Assembly: GCF_000178855.1 (NCBI RefSeq)
Contig: NZ_ADVG01000002.1
Location: forward strand, 992,001 to 1,056,000
DNA: 64,000 bases
Direction of reading: 5' to 3'
Origin: Ktedonobacter racemifer DSM 44963
GTDB lineage: Bacteria > Chloroflexota > Ktedonobacteria > Ktedonobacterales > Ktedonobacteraceae
The position numbers and the translations under genes are program-made. Below, piece after piece: positions 9,631-17,383 of this stretch. Within the stretch, counting starts at the first letter, position 1. Every line of letters begins with the position of its first letter. A model generated the notes under the pieces. That model made no database searches and was not told the origin of the DNA. It saw nothing but the letters and a program-made list of their open reading frames with translations.

Positions 9631-10251
9631 ATGAGATTTCTACGTCTTTTCACAAAGGCCGTTTGCTTCATTGCATTTAGCGGGCTATGCGCGCTCTCGT
9701 TGCTCCTCGGCACAACCTTTTCCGCGTCAGCCGCCAGTGTCAAAGCGAGCGTGCCAGCCAAGCCAGCAGTTCACCACCAGGCACTTGCCTGGGGTCCAGG
9801 CGGCATGTACGGTCGAACCCCAGTCAATGTCCCAAGTAGCGGAACCGGCGGCGGTTGGGGTGGTGGCTGGAGAGGTTGTGACGTAACTAGCCGTTGTGGT
9901 GGACAAGATGGCTGGGGTGGACAAGATGGCTGGGGTGGACAAGATGGCTGGGGTGGACAAGATGGCTGGGGTAGACAAGATGGCTGGGGTAGACAAGATG
10001 GCTGGGGTAGACAAGATGGCTGGGGTAGACAAGATGGCTGGGGTAGACAAGATGGCTGGGGCGGACAAACTGGTGGTTGGGGTGGACAAGGTGGCTGGGG
10101 TGGCCCAGGCAGTGGTACTGGTGGTGGTGGCTGGGGTGGCCCGGGAAGTGGGACCGGAGGCGGCGGTTGGGGTGGTCCGGGCAGTGGTACTGGCGGTGGC
10201 GGTTGGGGTGGCTATGGCGGCAGCGGCGGCGGTATCAGCACGATTCGCTGA
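9631..10251 (+). CDS. Secreted Gly/Trp-rich tandem-repeat protein
   Basis: 206 residues from the ATG at 9631, with AAGGGAAG seven bases upstream; the TTG three bases earlier is less likely. A signal peptide is clear: Arg/Lys at the start, a hydrophobic core (AVCFIAFSGLCALSLLLGTTF) and an Ala-X-Ala site near SASAAS. The mature part has nine GWGGQD/GWGRQD hexads encoded by an 18-bp DNA tandem repeat (about 9897-10070), then GGWGGPGSGTGG units. There is no catalytic motif. Such Gly/Trp repeats suit a cell-surface, sheath or spore-coat structural protein in a filamentous organism. Repeat number probably varies between strains. A palindrome AAAACAT-N7-ATGTTTT lies upstream at 9581-9601. Confidence 0.8.
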   Translation: MRFLRLFTKAVCFIAFSGLCALSLLLGTTFSASAASVKASVPAKPAVHHQALAWGPGGMYGRTPVNVPSSGTGGGWGGGWRGCDVTSRCGGQDGWGGQDGWGGQDGWGGQDGWGRQDGWGRQDGWGRQDGWGRQDGWGRQDGWGGQTGGWGGQGGWGGPGSGTGGGGWGGPGSGTGGGGWGGPGSGTGGGGWGGYGGSGGGISTIR

Positions 10252-10345
10252 GGTGGTATTGGTAGTTGCCCGGCCGGAGCCGAATGTTAGTTTCGCTCCA
10301 AGACAGAGTCAAAAAGCGTAATGCGCCACTAAAATGGCCTGAAGC

Positions 10346-10378
10346 AAAGGCGTCCTCCATTAGAATGGGGACGCCTTT
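10346..10378 (+). terminator. Terminator-like hairpin after the Gly/Trp-rich gene
   Basis: AAAGGCGTCC-T-CCATT pairs with AATGGGGACGCCTTT, with one bulged T and a 2-nt loop. Confidence 0.5.
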
Positions 10379-10401
10379 CATAGTGTCTCGTGGAAGGGAC
10401 G

Positions 10402-10462
10402 ACGCTACAAAAGTACGCGTCTACATATAATGGTTATATGTAGACGCGTACTTTTGTAGCGT
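10402..10462. terminator. 29-bp perfect hairpin (TGG loop) between convergent genes
   Basis: Arms 10402-10430 and 10434-10462 are exact complements. It lies between the Gly/Trp-rich gene (+) and the aldolase (-), 10 bases from the aldolase stop, and so is a probable bidirectional terminator. The stem sequence is unrelated to the other hairpins of the window. Confidence 0.75.
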
Positions 10463-10472
10463 TGGGCTATCT

Positions 10473-11423
10473 CTACTGGACGGAGCCTTCGTAAATGCCC
10501 ATGATCGTGCCCAGGAACTTGAGGGCGTCTTCCTTCTTGCGCTGGAAGGAGTTGCGGCCCATGATTGAGCCGAAACCGCCACCATCGCGAATGGCGCGCA
10601 CTTCATTGAAGACCTGGTCATCGCCAGCGGCCGCGCCACCGGAGAAGATCACGATGCGGCGACCATCGAAGGAACTCTGAATGACGTGCTTCACGCGCTC
10701 AGTCAGGGTCGAGATTGGAATCTCATATTTCTGGTAGACCTTCTGAGCCTCGGCCAGCTCCACCTTCGCGCTGGGCAGCTTCACCTTGATGATGTCCGCG
10801 CCCAGTTGCGCCGCGATCTGCGCGGCATAGGTCACGACATCAACAGCAGTCTCACCCTCTTTGCTGATGCTGCTACCACGGGGATAGGACCAGACCACCA
10901 CGGCCAGACCAGCCGCCTTGGCCTCAGCGGCCAGATCGCGCAACTGCTCATACATGATCGTGCGCTCGGAGGATCCGGGATAGATAGTGAAGCCAACCGC
11001 GACACAACCCAGGCGCAACGCATCCTCGACGCCCGCGGTCACCGCCGAAATAGGATCGCGCTCGTCGTTCAATACGTCATGGTTGTTACATTTGAGGATC
11101 AAGGGAATCTCGCCCGCATACTCTGAGGCACCAGCCTCCAGGAAGCCCAGAGGCGCGGCATAGGCGTTACAGCCAGCCTCAATCGCCAGTTGGAAGTGAT
11201 AGCGGGGATCATAACCCGCGGGATTGGGCGCGAAACTACGCGCGGGACCATGCTCGAAACCCTGGTCAACCGGCAGAATGACCATTTTGCCCGTGCCACC
11301 CAGGCGGCCATGATTGAGCATACGCGCGAGATTGGTGCGCACACCAGGATTCTCGCTATTATACCAGCTTAAAATTTCTCGAATACGATCAGTCATTTTC
11401 TTCGTTACCTCTGTACTCATCAT
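10473..11423 (-). CDS. DhnA-type class I fructose-bisphosphate aldolase
   Basis: 316 residues. It matches the archaeal-type/DhnA class I aldolase family throughout: MVILPVDQGFEHGPARSF at the N-terminus (phosphate and substrate contacts), then CVAVGFTIYPGSS, VVWSYPRGS, the strand GADIIKVKLP carrying the Schiff-base lysine, and the phosphate loop RIVIFSGGAAAG near the C-terminus. The reaction is cleavage or formation of fructose 1,6-bisphosphate from glyceraldehyde-3-phosphate and DHAP. It stands alone, with no glycolytic neighbours. The tandem ATGs at 11423 and 11420 are both possible starts; the nearest AAGGTAG is about 15 bases upstream, a weak ribosome site. Confidence 0.9.
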   Translation of the reverse strand: MMSTEVTKKMTDRIREILSWYNSENPGVRTNLARMLNHGRLGGTGKMVILPVDQGFEHGPARSFAPNPAGYDPRYHFQLAIEAGCNAYAAPLGFLEAGASEYAGEIPLILKCNNHDVLNDERDPISAVTAGVEDALRLGCVAVGFTIYPGSSERTIMYEQLRDLAAEAKAAGLAVVVWSYPRGSSISKEGETAVDVVTYAAQIAAQLGADIIKVKLPSAKVELAEAQKVYQKYEIPISTLTERVKHVIQSSFDGRRIVIFSGGAAAGDDQVFNEVRAIRDGGGFGSIMGRNSFQRKKEDALKFLGTIMGIYEGSVQ

Positions 11424-11651
11424 TAAGTCAGAAAACTACCTTCTCATACAAAAAACAACCCCACTCGCGCTGCGCCCCCGAATGGAGTGGCTAGCGCTCC
11501 GCGCTCAGTTTTTCACTGAGAAGTATATCCACATACATTGTGGCTGCTCCATTGTACCATGAAATGGCGCAGCCTTACATGTAGCAACACGTTTGCTCAG
11601 CACCTTCCAATTCGCCTCTGACATCTGCCTCGGCTCGCTGCGCGAGCTCTC

Positions 11652-11712
11652 GGGGTAAGGGGTTGTGGGTGGCAAACGGCAAAACCGTTTGCCACCCACA
11701 ACCCCTTACCCC
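11652..11712. repeat. Long hairpin repeat, 28-bp stem, with conserved right flank
   Basis: Perfect arms 11652-11679 / 11685-11712, starting GGGGTAAGG. On the right it is abutted by the inverse of the conserved block TCGCGCCTGCGGCG (11717-11730). Confidence 0.9.
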
Positions 11713-11838
11713 TGAACGCCGCAGGCGCGAAGCCTCTCTTGAGGAAATGGAATACTCCAGAACACATATACCATTGTACATCATCTCGTGCGAGATCGGC
11801 ATAGCAAAATGTGCCATATTGCTGGCGTTAAAAATAAG

Positions 11839-11888
11839 CATATTTCATACATGCCTATACTCACATATTTCATACATGCCTATACTCA
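11839..11888. repeat. 25-bp direct repeat, two exact copies
   Basis: The unit begins CATATTTCATACATGCC and recurs back to back at 11839-11863 and 11864-11888. It is noncoding and A+T-rich; no function can be assigned. Confidence 0.85.
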
Positions 11889-12000
11889 CATACTTAGACG
11901 TACCAATTTCTAGCCCAATCATAAATAAGTGTTACTCCTCCCCTAATTGACACGTTTCAATACCAGACAGGGGGGACAAAGTAAACGTTTCATGTTTTGA

Positions 12001-12131
12001 CCTATAGCGATGCATAGAGACGCACTCTGGCACAAAGCTGTAAGACCGCAACAGCGAGACCAGAAATGTGCGCCTCGTAGCTCTTCATAGCTCTTCTAAA
12101 AGGGTAAGCAGCCTTCGTTCTATGTATAGGA
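12001..12131 (+). ncRNA. Candidate structured RNA leader (unassigned)
   Basis: The closing stem pairs CCTATA (12001-12006) with TATAGG (12125-12130) and CATAGAGAC (12014-12022) with GTTCTATG (12117-12124). Inside, CGCAC-t-CTGG-(CACAAA)-GCTGT pairs with ACAGC-(GAGA)-CCAG-(AAAT)-GTGCG, giving a nested stem with asymmetric purine-rich internal loops of the kind found in riboswitches and k-turn-like motifs. It sits 53 bases upstream of the coiled-coil gene. It does not match any riboswitch consensus I can recall. The pairing was worked out by eye. Confidence 0.35.
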
Positions 12132-12183
12132 CAGAGAAGTTGTGTATCTGCTATTTGTAAAACATGTTGTGAAGGAGTTTTTT

Positions 12184-12690
12184 ATGGGTGGTTTTGAGCA
12201 TCTTTTGCAGGCAGTGAAGCAGCAGCAGCAGTTGATGGAGGAGTTGGAGGCGGAGAATCAGGAATTACGTCGTCAACTCACTGAACTGCGAGAAGGCCGG
12301 GGCATTTATCTCGATATCAATGGGCAGCGCTTCGCCCTGAGTGTCGATGGTATCATCGCCGAGGCCAACAGCTCGACCTTCGCACCCGTGGTAACCATCG
12401 AGGCGACCGAGGCTGAGGCCGAGGTCGAAGAGGTATCACTTGCCGAGTACAACGTGGTCCCACAACAGGTAGAGGAAGAGGTCGCAGCGGAGGAGGAGCT
12501 ACCCGCTCTGCCCGCAGCCCCGAAGACGCCCTTCCTGGAGGAGATCATGATCGACGAGTTTGTAGCCCAGACGACCAGCCCCATAGCGGTCTGGAATGGC
12601 CCGGTTAAAGAAAAATCCCTGGAGTCAATCGACGAAGAGCAGAAAGCCGCTCTCCGCCAGGCTCTCTCGGGCAGCTACATCCTCGAATAG
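12184..12690 (+). CDS. Small coiled-coil acidic protein, unknown function
   Basis: 168 residues from ATG 12184, with GAAGGAG seven to eight bases upstream; a longer frame from GTG 12142 adds residues lacking a ribosome site. Residues 8-40 form a leucine/glutamate heptad coiled coil (LLQAVKQQQQLMEELEAENQ, then ELRRQLTEL). A compact segment GIYLDINGQRFALSVDGIIAE follows, then an acidic alanine/glutamate-rich linker and a C-terminal helix. No known domain recognised and no signal peptide. The unusual leader upstream suggests post-transcriptional control. Probably lineage-specific. Confidence 0.75.
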   Translation: MGGFEHLLQAVKQQQQLMEELEAENQELRRQLTELREGRGIYLDINGQRFALSVDGIIAEANSSTFAPVVTIEATEAEAEVEEVSLAEYNVVPQQVEEEVAAEEELPALPAAPKTPFLEEIMIDEFVAQTTSPIAVWNGPVKEKSLESIDEEQKAALRQALSGSYILE

Positions 12691-12701
12691 AGTATTTACA
12701 T

Positions 12702-12756
12702 CTAAGGAAAATGACGGCCCCAGAGCTTTCAGCTCTGGGGCCGTCATTTTCCTTAG
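12702..12756. terminator. 26-bp perfect terminator hairpin (TTC loop)
   Basis: Arms 12702-12727 / 12731-12756 pair exactly. It lies between the convergent coiled-coil and zinc-ribbon genes. The 3' arm ends in CATTTTCCTTAG, so it has a weak T-rich side in the + direction. Confidence 0.75.
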
Positions 12757-12774
12757 CATCGCCTTCTACTTGCT

Positions 12775-14004
12775 TTATTTCACGTCGAATGTGATGGTGG
12801 CATCGGTAAAGCCGCTACCAGTTGGAGCGTGGAGTGTGAGAGTGAGATGTTTTTGATCCTGGGGCACGAGAAAGGTGATTGTACCACTGGTCCCCTGCGT
12901 CCCTTTATCAAAGGAAACAGGCAGCGTCGTCAGGGCAGGCCTGGCGGTCGTGCTACCAGCCGTCAGGGTGGCGTAGTCGAAGGCCGAACCTGGGATGGCC
13001 GTCTGCTCCAGGGCGCTATTCACCTTAAGCGTTACCGTTACATAGCGCATCCCCTTGCTGGCCTGCTTGCCATCGATGCTCCACTGCGTTGTCGCGCTAT
13101 CCAGCGTCCAGTCGAGACCATAGAAGGATTCTTTGGAGTCCAGAGCCTTGCCGATCTGCGTGGTTTGTGGCTGATAGGTGCTGACACCAGAGTTCGAGCT
13201 AAGGGAAACATCTATCTGGGCCTCGTTCGCGCCTCCCAGGCGCAGCGCGATTTGCCCCGTATTGGTCCCGCTGGGAACGGCGAAATCAACCCAATCGCTA
13301 TGGGACTTCCCCGCCGCCAGGCCCGCGTTACCATTGACATACGTTGGCTGGACGACCTTGCCGCCAGGCAGCACCAGCCGCGTGATATCGCTATAGACCA
13401 TGTTGACGGGCACGTTCGTCTTGTTGTCGGCCAGGAGATGGACACGCAGCATGCCATCGCCCGCCGAATGTGGATCATCGATAAAGCGCTGGGCCTGTTC
13501 TAGCCTGGTAAGCGTCACATCCACACCCGCGTACTTCACGGTGGTACTCAGCGTTTGCGAGGTGATCTGAGGCTGTGTGGCATTCTGCACGAGAAGCGCA
13601 TAGGCCAGATAGCCGCCCGCGCCCACAAAGGCCAGCAATAGGAGGATAATCAACAAGGTGCGCCCGATGCCGCCCCGGCGCTTCGGCTGCGAAGGTGGCA
13701 TCGGAGTTAGCCCCTGCTGGTAGGCCCAGGCTGGCTCAGAGGTCGGGGGCGCGCCTTGAGGCCCAAAGCCGGGCTGGCTCACTGGTCCCTGGGGCGCGAA
13801 ACCAGGCTGGCTTATCGGTCCTTGCTGAGGGAATGGCGTCTGTGTAAGCATGGGCGAGACTGGCAGTGGCGTGGCACGGTCCATAGCCTGAACATTCGCG
13901 CCCGGCGCATCTTGCCGCGCGAACATATCAAAGTTACAGCGCGGACAATATCTACTGGTTGCCGATACCTCGGCGCCGCAATTGGGGCAATAGCGGGATT
14001 GCAC
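12775..14004 (-). CDS. Zinc-ribbon membrane protein with C-terminal DUF4352-like domain
   Basis: 409 residues starting at GTG 14004, preceded by AAGGAGGG at good spacing. The N-terminus is a zinc ribbon (YCPNCGAEVSATSRYCPRC), followed by a Pro/Gln/Gly-rich linker with repeated PGFAPQGP-like units and one membrane helix (RTLLIILLLLAFVGAGGYLAYALLV, about residues 120-145). The outer part has the beta-sandwich pattern of DUF4352/TelA-like domains: VTLTRLEQAQRF, HSDWVDFAVPSG, DWTLDSATTQWSIDGKQASKGMRYVTVTLKV. Proteins of this build are common in Gram-positives and Chloroflexota and are thought to be surface sensors or immunoprotective-like domains. No partner gene is adjacent. Confidence 0.8.
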   Translation of the reverse strand: MQSRYCPNCGAEVSATSRYCPRCNFDMFARQDAPGANVQAMDRATPLPVSPMLTQTPFPQQGPISQPGFAPQGPVSQPGFGPQGAPPTSEPAWAYQQGLTPMPPSQPKRRGGIGRTLLIILLLLAFVGAGGYLAYALLVQNATQPQITSQTLSTTVKYAGVDVTLTRLEQAQRFIDDPHSAGDGMLRVHLLADNKTNVPVNMVYSDITRLVLPGGKVVQPTYVNGNAGLAAGKSHSDWVDFAVPSGTNTGQIALRLGGANEAQIDVSLSSNSGVSTYQPQTTQIGKALDSKESFYGLDWTLDSATTQWSIDGKQASKGMRYVTVTLKVNSALEQTAIPGSAFDYATLTAGSTTARPALTTLPVSFDKGTQGTSGTITFLVPQDQKHLTLTLHAPTGSGFTDATITFDVK

Positions 14005-14388
14005 GGTCTTCCCTCCTTACTTTCAAAGCAGGTTTCCTGGTCCCAATCCCCAGTCCATCCCCAAAGCATTCAACCAGGTATGGATAGCTCTATAAGATAG
14101 AACGTGTCTAAAGCCACCAAATACATATCCATATATCTAATCGAATAATCTTGTATTCTGCTACGTAGTGTAGCATATTTGGCCCCAGGCGCTGTGAACT
14201 TGCTTACATTTTTGGTGTCGAAAGAGAAAAGAGGGTTTAGACGATGTGATAACAAGTGACAACGAAGATAGTCAAACATCTTCAATGCATTCATGAACTT
14301 ATATGCCTCCACAATAAAGCCGCATTCGTCGCCATATCAGGCGCTCCTCGCGTCTGCTTCTCTCGTGTTTTTACCTGTTATATGACTC

Positions 14389-14430
14389 GTGACACTCCAC
14401 GTCCCGTAGAACGGGACGGGCTTCTAAGCC
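14389..14430 (-). ncRNA. Putative omega-RNA 3' end / IS right-end hairpin
   Basis: CGTCCCGT (14400-14407) pairs with ACGGGACG (14411-14418) around AGA, directly downstream of the tnpB stop and followed on the minus strand by TGGAGTGTCACG. This is the usual place and shape of the IS605 right end, from which TnpB-associated omega-RNAs run into the flanking DNA as guide. The guide would start near 14388 and read leftwards. No transcript evidence. Confidence 0.45.
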
Positions 14431-15680
14431 AGTTCAGAGGGATGGCCTGTCTCCGAAGAGACCGTCTGCACGAGACGTGGTTGAGCCTCAGTCTTGCTTA
14501 GACAACGTTGGGGCGTGTCTGCCCTACTACTCCTTGACCTGGACGGGCCAGGACGGAGATACGTGAAGGAACGAGGAAACTTCACCTGGGTGCCATAGGC
14601 AAGCCGATGCATATTGATAGAACCCACCAGGTCCCGATGCCCAGAGAACTGACAAACACAAGCCCAATTTCTACCTTTGGGCTTGTGTTTGTGCCCACAT
14701 ACAGGACACTGGCTCGAGGTTCCTCGTTCGGAGCCAGTGAAGCTCATGATGTGAGCGGCTTTGGCCTTGTGCGTGAGATAGGCGATATCTTTGCCATATT
14801 CCCACAAGGCCATGCGCTGATTGTGGTGTCTGCCACAGTTCTTGTCGCGGACCCCATGAGGATTTCCAATGAAAAGGGTTCCAACCTGGTGTTGCACACA
14901 GAAGTCGATCACCTTGCGAGTGGCTTTGTGCCGCAGGTCACGAATGCGTCTCTCTGCTCTTCGACACTGCTTGTTCTTCGCTCGTTGCAGCCTCTTCCAA
15001 CGACAAGAAGACTTCTGGCATCGGGATTGCTTCTTGGCAATCTTCCCCAATTGGAGCTGGCGTTGTCGTTTGAGCGAGCGAATGCCACGCCCGGTCACGA
15101 TGAGGGCTTCGCTGGTCGTGGTGGTGACGGCAGCAAGGTGGATCTCGCCGAGGTCGACGGTTGCAGTGACCTCGCCAGGAGCTTCTGTGGCTTGTGGGAT
15201 TTCTATGCACACGTGCAACTCAAACCCCTGGTTCCAGACCAGGCTGCACGCGCCGCAGTGTTCGGGCAACGCGATAGGCAGGACAAGGGATGGGCGTCCT
15301 CTTCCCATGGGCAGGACCACGCGCCCGTTTTCTTTGCTCACTGCTTGAGCAGGCCACTTGACGGGATAAAAGCGTTTGGTTCGCCAAGGGTACTTCATCT
15401 TCATCTGGGGATGGGTTTGACGGAGCTGGCGTGCGGTCTGGACGTTGGCAAGGAAGGTGGCAACGATCATTTGCACTGATTGGCTCTGAAGGGCAAAACG
15501 CCCTTTGGTGGCTTTCTGCAACGCATCTCGTCCTGGCCAGGGCAGATGGGCGAGACGTGCAGCTTTATGCATTTCCATACAGCAATTCCACACCTGTGCG
15601 GCTTCCACCTGAGCTGCTTTGAGGCGTTGGAAGAGTGCAGGCGACAGATGATTCAGTTGGTAGATTTTCACCGTTTGCAT
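14424..15680 (-). CDS. tnpB: TnpB-family RNA-guided nuclease, altered RuvC-II motif
   Basis: 418 residues from ATG 15680 (MQTVKIYQLNHL, the usual TnpB beginning); the 20-residue extension to 15740 looks spurious. RuvC-I Asp is in TVDLGEIHLAAV. At RuvC-II the string is LFIGNPHGVRD, with Gly where classical TnpB has Glu (VIEDL). A zinc finger follows (SSQCPVCG, then CVC), and RuvC-III has HRDLVGSINM with the expected Asp. A Glu in MALWEYGKDI, downstream of RuvC-II, could supply a rearranged catalytic residue as reported for some TnpB clades. A Lys/Arg-rich helical region precedes RuvC-II. The Arg/Ser-rich tail after about residue 385 probably overlaps the guide-RNA gene. Confidence 0.85.
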   Translation of the reverse strand: MQTVKIYQLNHLSPALFQRLKAAQVEAAQVWNCCMEMHKAARLAHLPWPGRDALQKATKGRFALQSQSVQMIVATFLANVQTARQLRQTHPQMKMKYPWRTKRFYPVKWPAQAVSKENGRVVLPMGRGRPSLVLPIALPEHCGACSLVWNQGFELHVCIEIPQATEAPGEVTATVDLGEIHLAAVTTTTSEALIVTGRGIRSLKRQRQLQLGKIAKKQSRCQKSSCRWKRLQRAKNKQCRRAERRIRDLRHKATRKVIDFCVQHQVGTLFIGNPHGVRDKNCGRHHNQRMALWEYGKDIAYLTHKAKAAHIMSFTGSERGTSSQCPVCGHKHKPKGRNWACVCQFSGHRDLVGSINMHRLAYGTQVKFPRSFTYLRPGPSRSRSSRADTPQRCLSKTEAQPRLVQTVSSETGHPSELA

Positions 15681-15845
15681 GGAGAGCACGATAGCATGAA
15701 AGAGCAGAGGGTACAAGTGGGGAAAACCGGATCTACCCACTCTTCAGTTGCCTCTCAGAACGATCAAGCGCTCCAGAGAAGAGTGTCAGGGGAAGCGAGA
15801 GCAAGCTGGTTGGAGTCGGCCCCCACCCACCCAGCCCGAAAGGAA

Positions 15846-15892
15846 CGGCGCTTTCATCCCGTCCCATGAATGGAGACGGGATGAAAGCGCCG
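15846..15892. repeat. 18-bp hairpin upstream of tnpB
   Basis: CGGCGCTTTCATCCCGTC pairs with GACGGGATGAAAGCGCCG around an 11-nt loop. It may mark the left side of the IS element or terminate upstream transcription. Confidence 0.6.
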
Positions 15893-16056
15893 GTTGTTAA
15901 TAAGAGCACACGTACTCTTTGCAATTCTCTGTTAGTATCACGGACAACCCGCGAAAATCAGTTCAAAAATGTAGATTTTCTGCGCCCGGTTTCATGTTCT
16001 CTTCAGTTTGTTGGCTGCTTTATATATAGACAGAGACACAGACAAACGACTACGTT

Positions 16057-16144
16057 GTAGGGTCCAAGCTTGCTTGGACATTAGACGCTCAGACCAGTAG
16101 CGTGCATCCACTAGCGGGAGAGTCCATGCCAGCATGGACCCTAC
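16057..16144. repeat. Pair of inverted GTAGGGTCCA palindromic repeats
   Basis: GTAGGG plus the palindrome GTCCAAGC-TT-GCTTGGAC (16057-16079) faces an inverted copy, GTCCATGC-CA-GCATGGAC plus CCTAC (16122-16144). Related copies lie at 41092-41114, 17173-17192 and, degenerate, near 31689. The arrangement resembles a small non-autonomous element with inverted ends. Confidence 0.65.
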
Positions 16145-16227
16145 AAAGCGCCGAATGGCCTCACGAGATAGTAGAGAGTCCAGCCAAAACAGTAAGTTTG
16201 TCAGGAATGCAAAGAAAGGAACGCATC

Positions 16228-17028
16228 ATGAAAAGTCAGTTCATCAGGATGAGCGCATATGCGTTTGTACTAGGGTGTCTGATCTCGTTTTACACGACCC
16301 TTGGGCAGGCTCCTTCTGCCCATGCCTCAAGCATCGCAGCCGCCAGGATCAACAAGATTCAGCACCACGTTCAGGGTGGTCCCGGCGAGATCAATATCGG
16401 CTTCGGCAATGCTGGACTTGGCAATGCTGGACTTGGCAACGTCGCCAACAACCCTAACGTCAATATTCGCTTCGGCTTCAACAATCCTGGCATGGGCAAT
16501 GTTGGCATGGGCAATGTTGGCATGGGCAACCCTGCCATGAGCAATGTTGGCATGGGCAACGTCGGCTTCAATCCGGCTCTGGGCAATGTTGGCATGGGCA
16601 ACGTCGGCTTCAACCCTAACCTTGGTAACGTTGGCATGGGCAACGTCGGCTTCAATCCGGCTCTGGGTAATGTTGGCTTTAACCGCTTTGGCATCGGCAC
16701 TGCTGGCCTCGGTAATGTTGGCATCAACCGCTTCGGTAATGTCGGCATCAACCGTTTTGGCATCAGCAACGTTGGCCTCGGTAATGTCGGCATCAACCGT
16801 TTTGGTAATGTCGGCATCAACCGTTTTGGCATCAGCAACGTTGGCCTCGGTAATGTCGGCATCAACCGTTTTGGCATCAGCAACGTTGGCCTCGGTAATG
16901 TCGGCATCAACCGCTTCGGCATCGGCACTGCTGGTCTGGGCAATGTTGGCTTTAACCGCTTCGGCAACGTCGGCTTTAACCGCTTCGGCATCGGCAATGC
17001 TGGTCTGGGCAACCCCGGCTTCCGGTAA
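16228..17028 (+). CDS. Secreted GNxGxGN / INRFG repeat protein
   Basis: 266 residues from ATG 16228 (AAAGGAA upstream). The frame extends further upstream from 16102, but there it overlaps a palindromic repeat and lacks a ribosome site. The signal peptide has hydrophobic core AYAFVLGCLISFYTTLG and a cleavage site near AHASS. The mature chain is almost entirely degenerate pentapeptide units of the form N-(V/A/P)-G-(M/L/F/I)-G, with later GNVGINRFGISNVGLGN blocks that are identical over long stretches of DNA. The pattern resembles the Asn-Gly pentapeptide (MPTR-like) repeats of mycobacterial PPE proteins, which is convergence rather than homology as far as can be seen. Probably a beta-helical surface protein. 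Confidence 0.78.
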   Translation: MKSQFIRMSAYAFVLGCLISFYTTLGQAPSAHASSIAAARINKIQHHVQGGPGEINIGFGNAGLGNAGLGNVANNPNVNIRFGFNNPGMGNVGMGNVGMGNPAMSNVGMGNVGFNPALGNVGMGNVGFNPNLGNVGMGNVGFNPALGNVGFNRFGIGTAGLGNVGINRFGNVGINRFGISNVGLGNVGINRFGNVGINRFGISNVGLGNVGINRFGISNVGLGNVGINRFGIGTAGLGNVGFNRFGNVGFNRFGIGNAGLGNPGFR

Positions 17029-17091
17029 TGCTGCTCTAAATGGCGTGAATAGCACAGTGGGCTAACTACCATCGCCACGCCAGAACAAAAC

Positions 17092-17124
17092 GCCGCCTAT
17101 ATGTAATTTGTACATATAGGCGGC
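17092..17124 (+). terminator. Intrinsic terminator after the repeat protein
   Basis: GCCGCCTATATGTA pairs with TACATATAGGCGGC around a 5-nt loop, followed by AATTTT. Confidence 0.8.
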
Positions 17125-17319
17125 AATTTTATGACTCCGCTGGAAAATTGGGAAACGCGTTCTCTCCCCTCTGTAGGGACCAGCTTATGGACTTTAACTA
17201 ATTGCTTTGGTAATGATTGCGCTCACAAATTGCCATATTAATTTCTTAAAATCCATCAGCGCGTGGATACGGATCATTCGCGCCCACAGCTTCTGGCTAT
17301 ACCCAGGCGCTGCAATTCG

Positions 17320-17328
17320 TGGTATAAT
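17320..17328 (+). promoter_or_regulatory. Extended -10 promoter upstream of uvrB
   Basis: TGGTATAAT is a consensus TATAAT at 17323-17328 with a TGN extension. No good -35 hexamer is seen at 16-18 bases, as is common with extended -10 promoters. No LexA-box-like palindrome was recognised next to it. Confidence 0.55.
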
Positions 17329-17383
17329 GAGCTGAGTTTCGAAAAAATATTCTACAACATAGATCCAGTGGGGATGCCGCGCT

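Larger units (their letters stand above)
11424..12183. other. 760-bp gene-free gap: hairpin, direct repeat, RNA-like leader
   Basis: No convincing coding frame. It holds the long hairpin at 11652-11712 with its conserved flank, a 25-bp direct repeat at 11839-11888, an A+T-rich stretch to about 11960, and the foldable leader at 12001-12131. Nothing recognised in 11430-11620 apart from the aldolase upstream region. Confidence 0.6.
14389..15700 (-). mobile_element. Orphan IS200/IS605-type element carrying only tnpB
   Basis: A tnpB gene with an IS605-like right end: the stop codon is followed by a small hairpin and a GTGTCACG-like terminus. No tnpA (Y1 transposase) is present on either side, so the element depends on a TnpA in trans or is a domesticated remnant. 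The right boundary is placed at about 14389 from the hairpin pattern; the left boundary (about 15.7-15.9 kb) is not defined. Confidence 0.6.
15681..16227. other. Gene-free gap with two palindromic elements
   Basis: No supported gene. It contains a 17-18-bp hairpin (15846-15892) and the paired GTAGGGTCCA palindromes at 16057-16144. An A+T-rich stretch at 15895-16030 probably holds the left side of the IS element and the promoter of the secreted repeat gene. Confidence 0.6.
17029..17383. other. Gap: terminator, one small repeat, uvrB promoter
   Basis: Contains the terminator at 17092-17124, a single GTAGGGACCAGCTTATGGAC copy (17173-17192) of the small repeat family, and the extended -10 of uvrB. 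No gene seen. Confidence 0.6.

Noticed and set aside
9897..10070. 18-bp repeat array considered as CRISPR
   Set aside because: Units are contiguous with no spacers and encode GWGGQD/GWGRQD in frame within a secreted protein.
12001..12131. Leader considered as a cyclic-di-GMP (GEMM), cobalamin, SAM or SRP-like RNA
   Set aside because: Some similar short strings (ACGCAC, AAGCAGCC), but the conserved cores of those classes are not present in order; kept only as an unassigned structure.
14607..15479. 290-codon + frame across tnpB
   Set aside because: Complement of tnpB; the minus frame has RuvC and zinc-finger motifs.
16327..17055. Long minus frames antisense to the GNxGxGN repeat protein
   Set aside because: A short-period DNA repeat leaves several frames open at once; only the + frame has a signal peptide and ribosome site.
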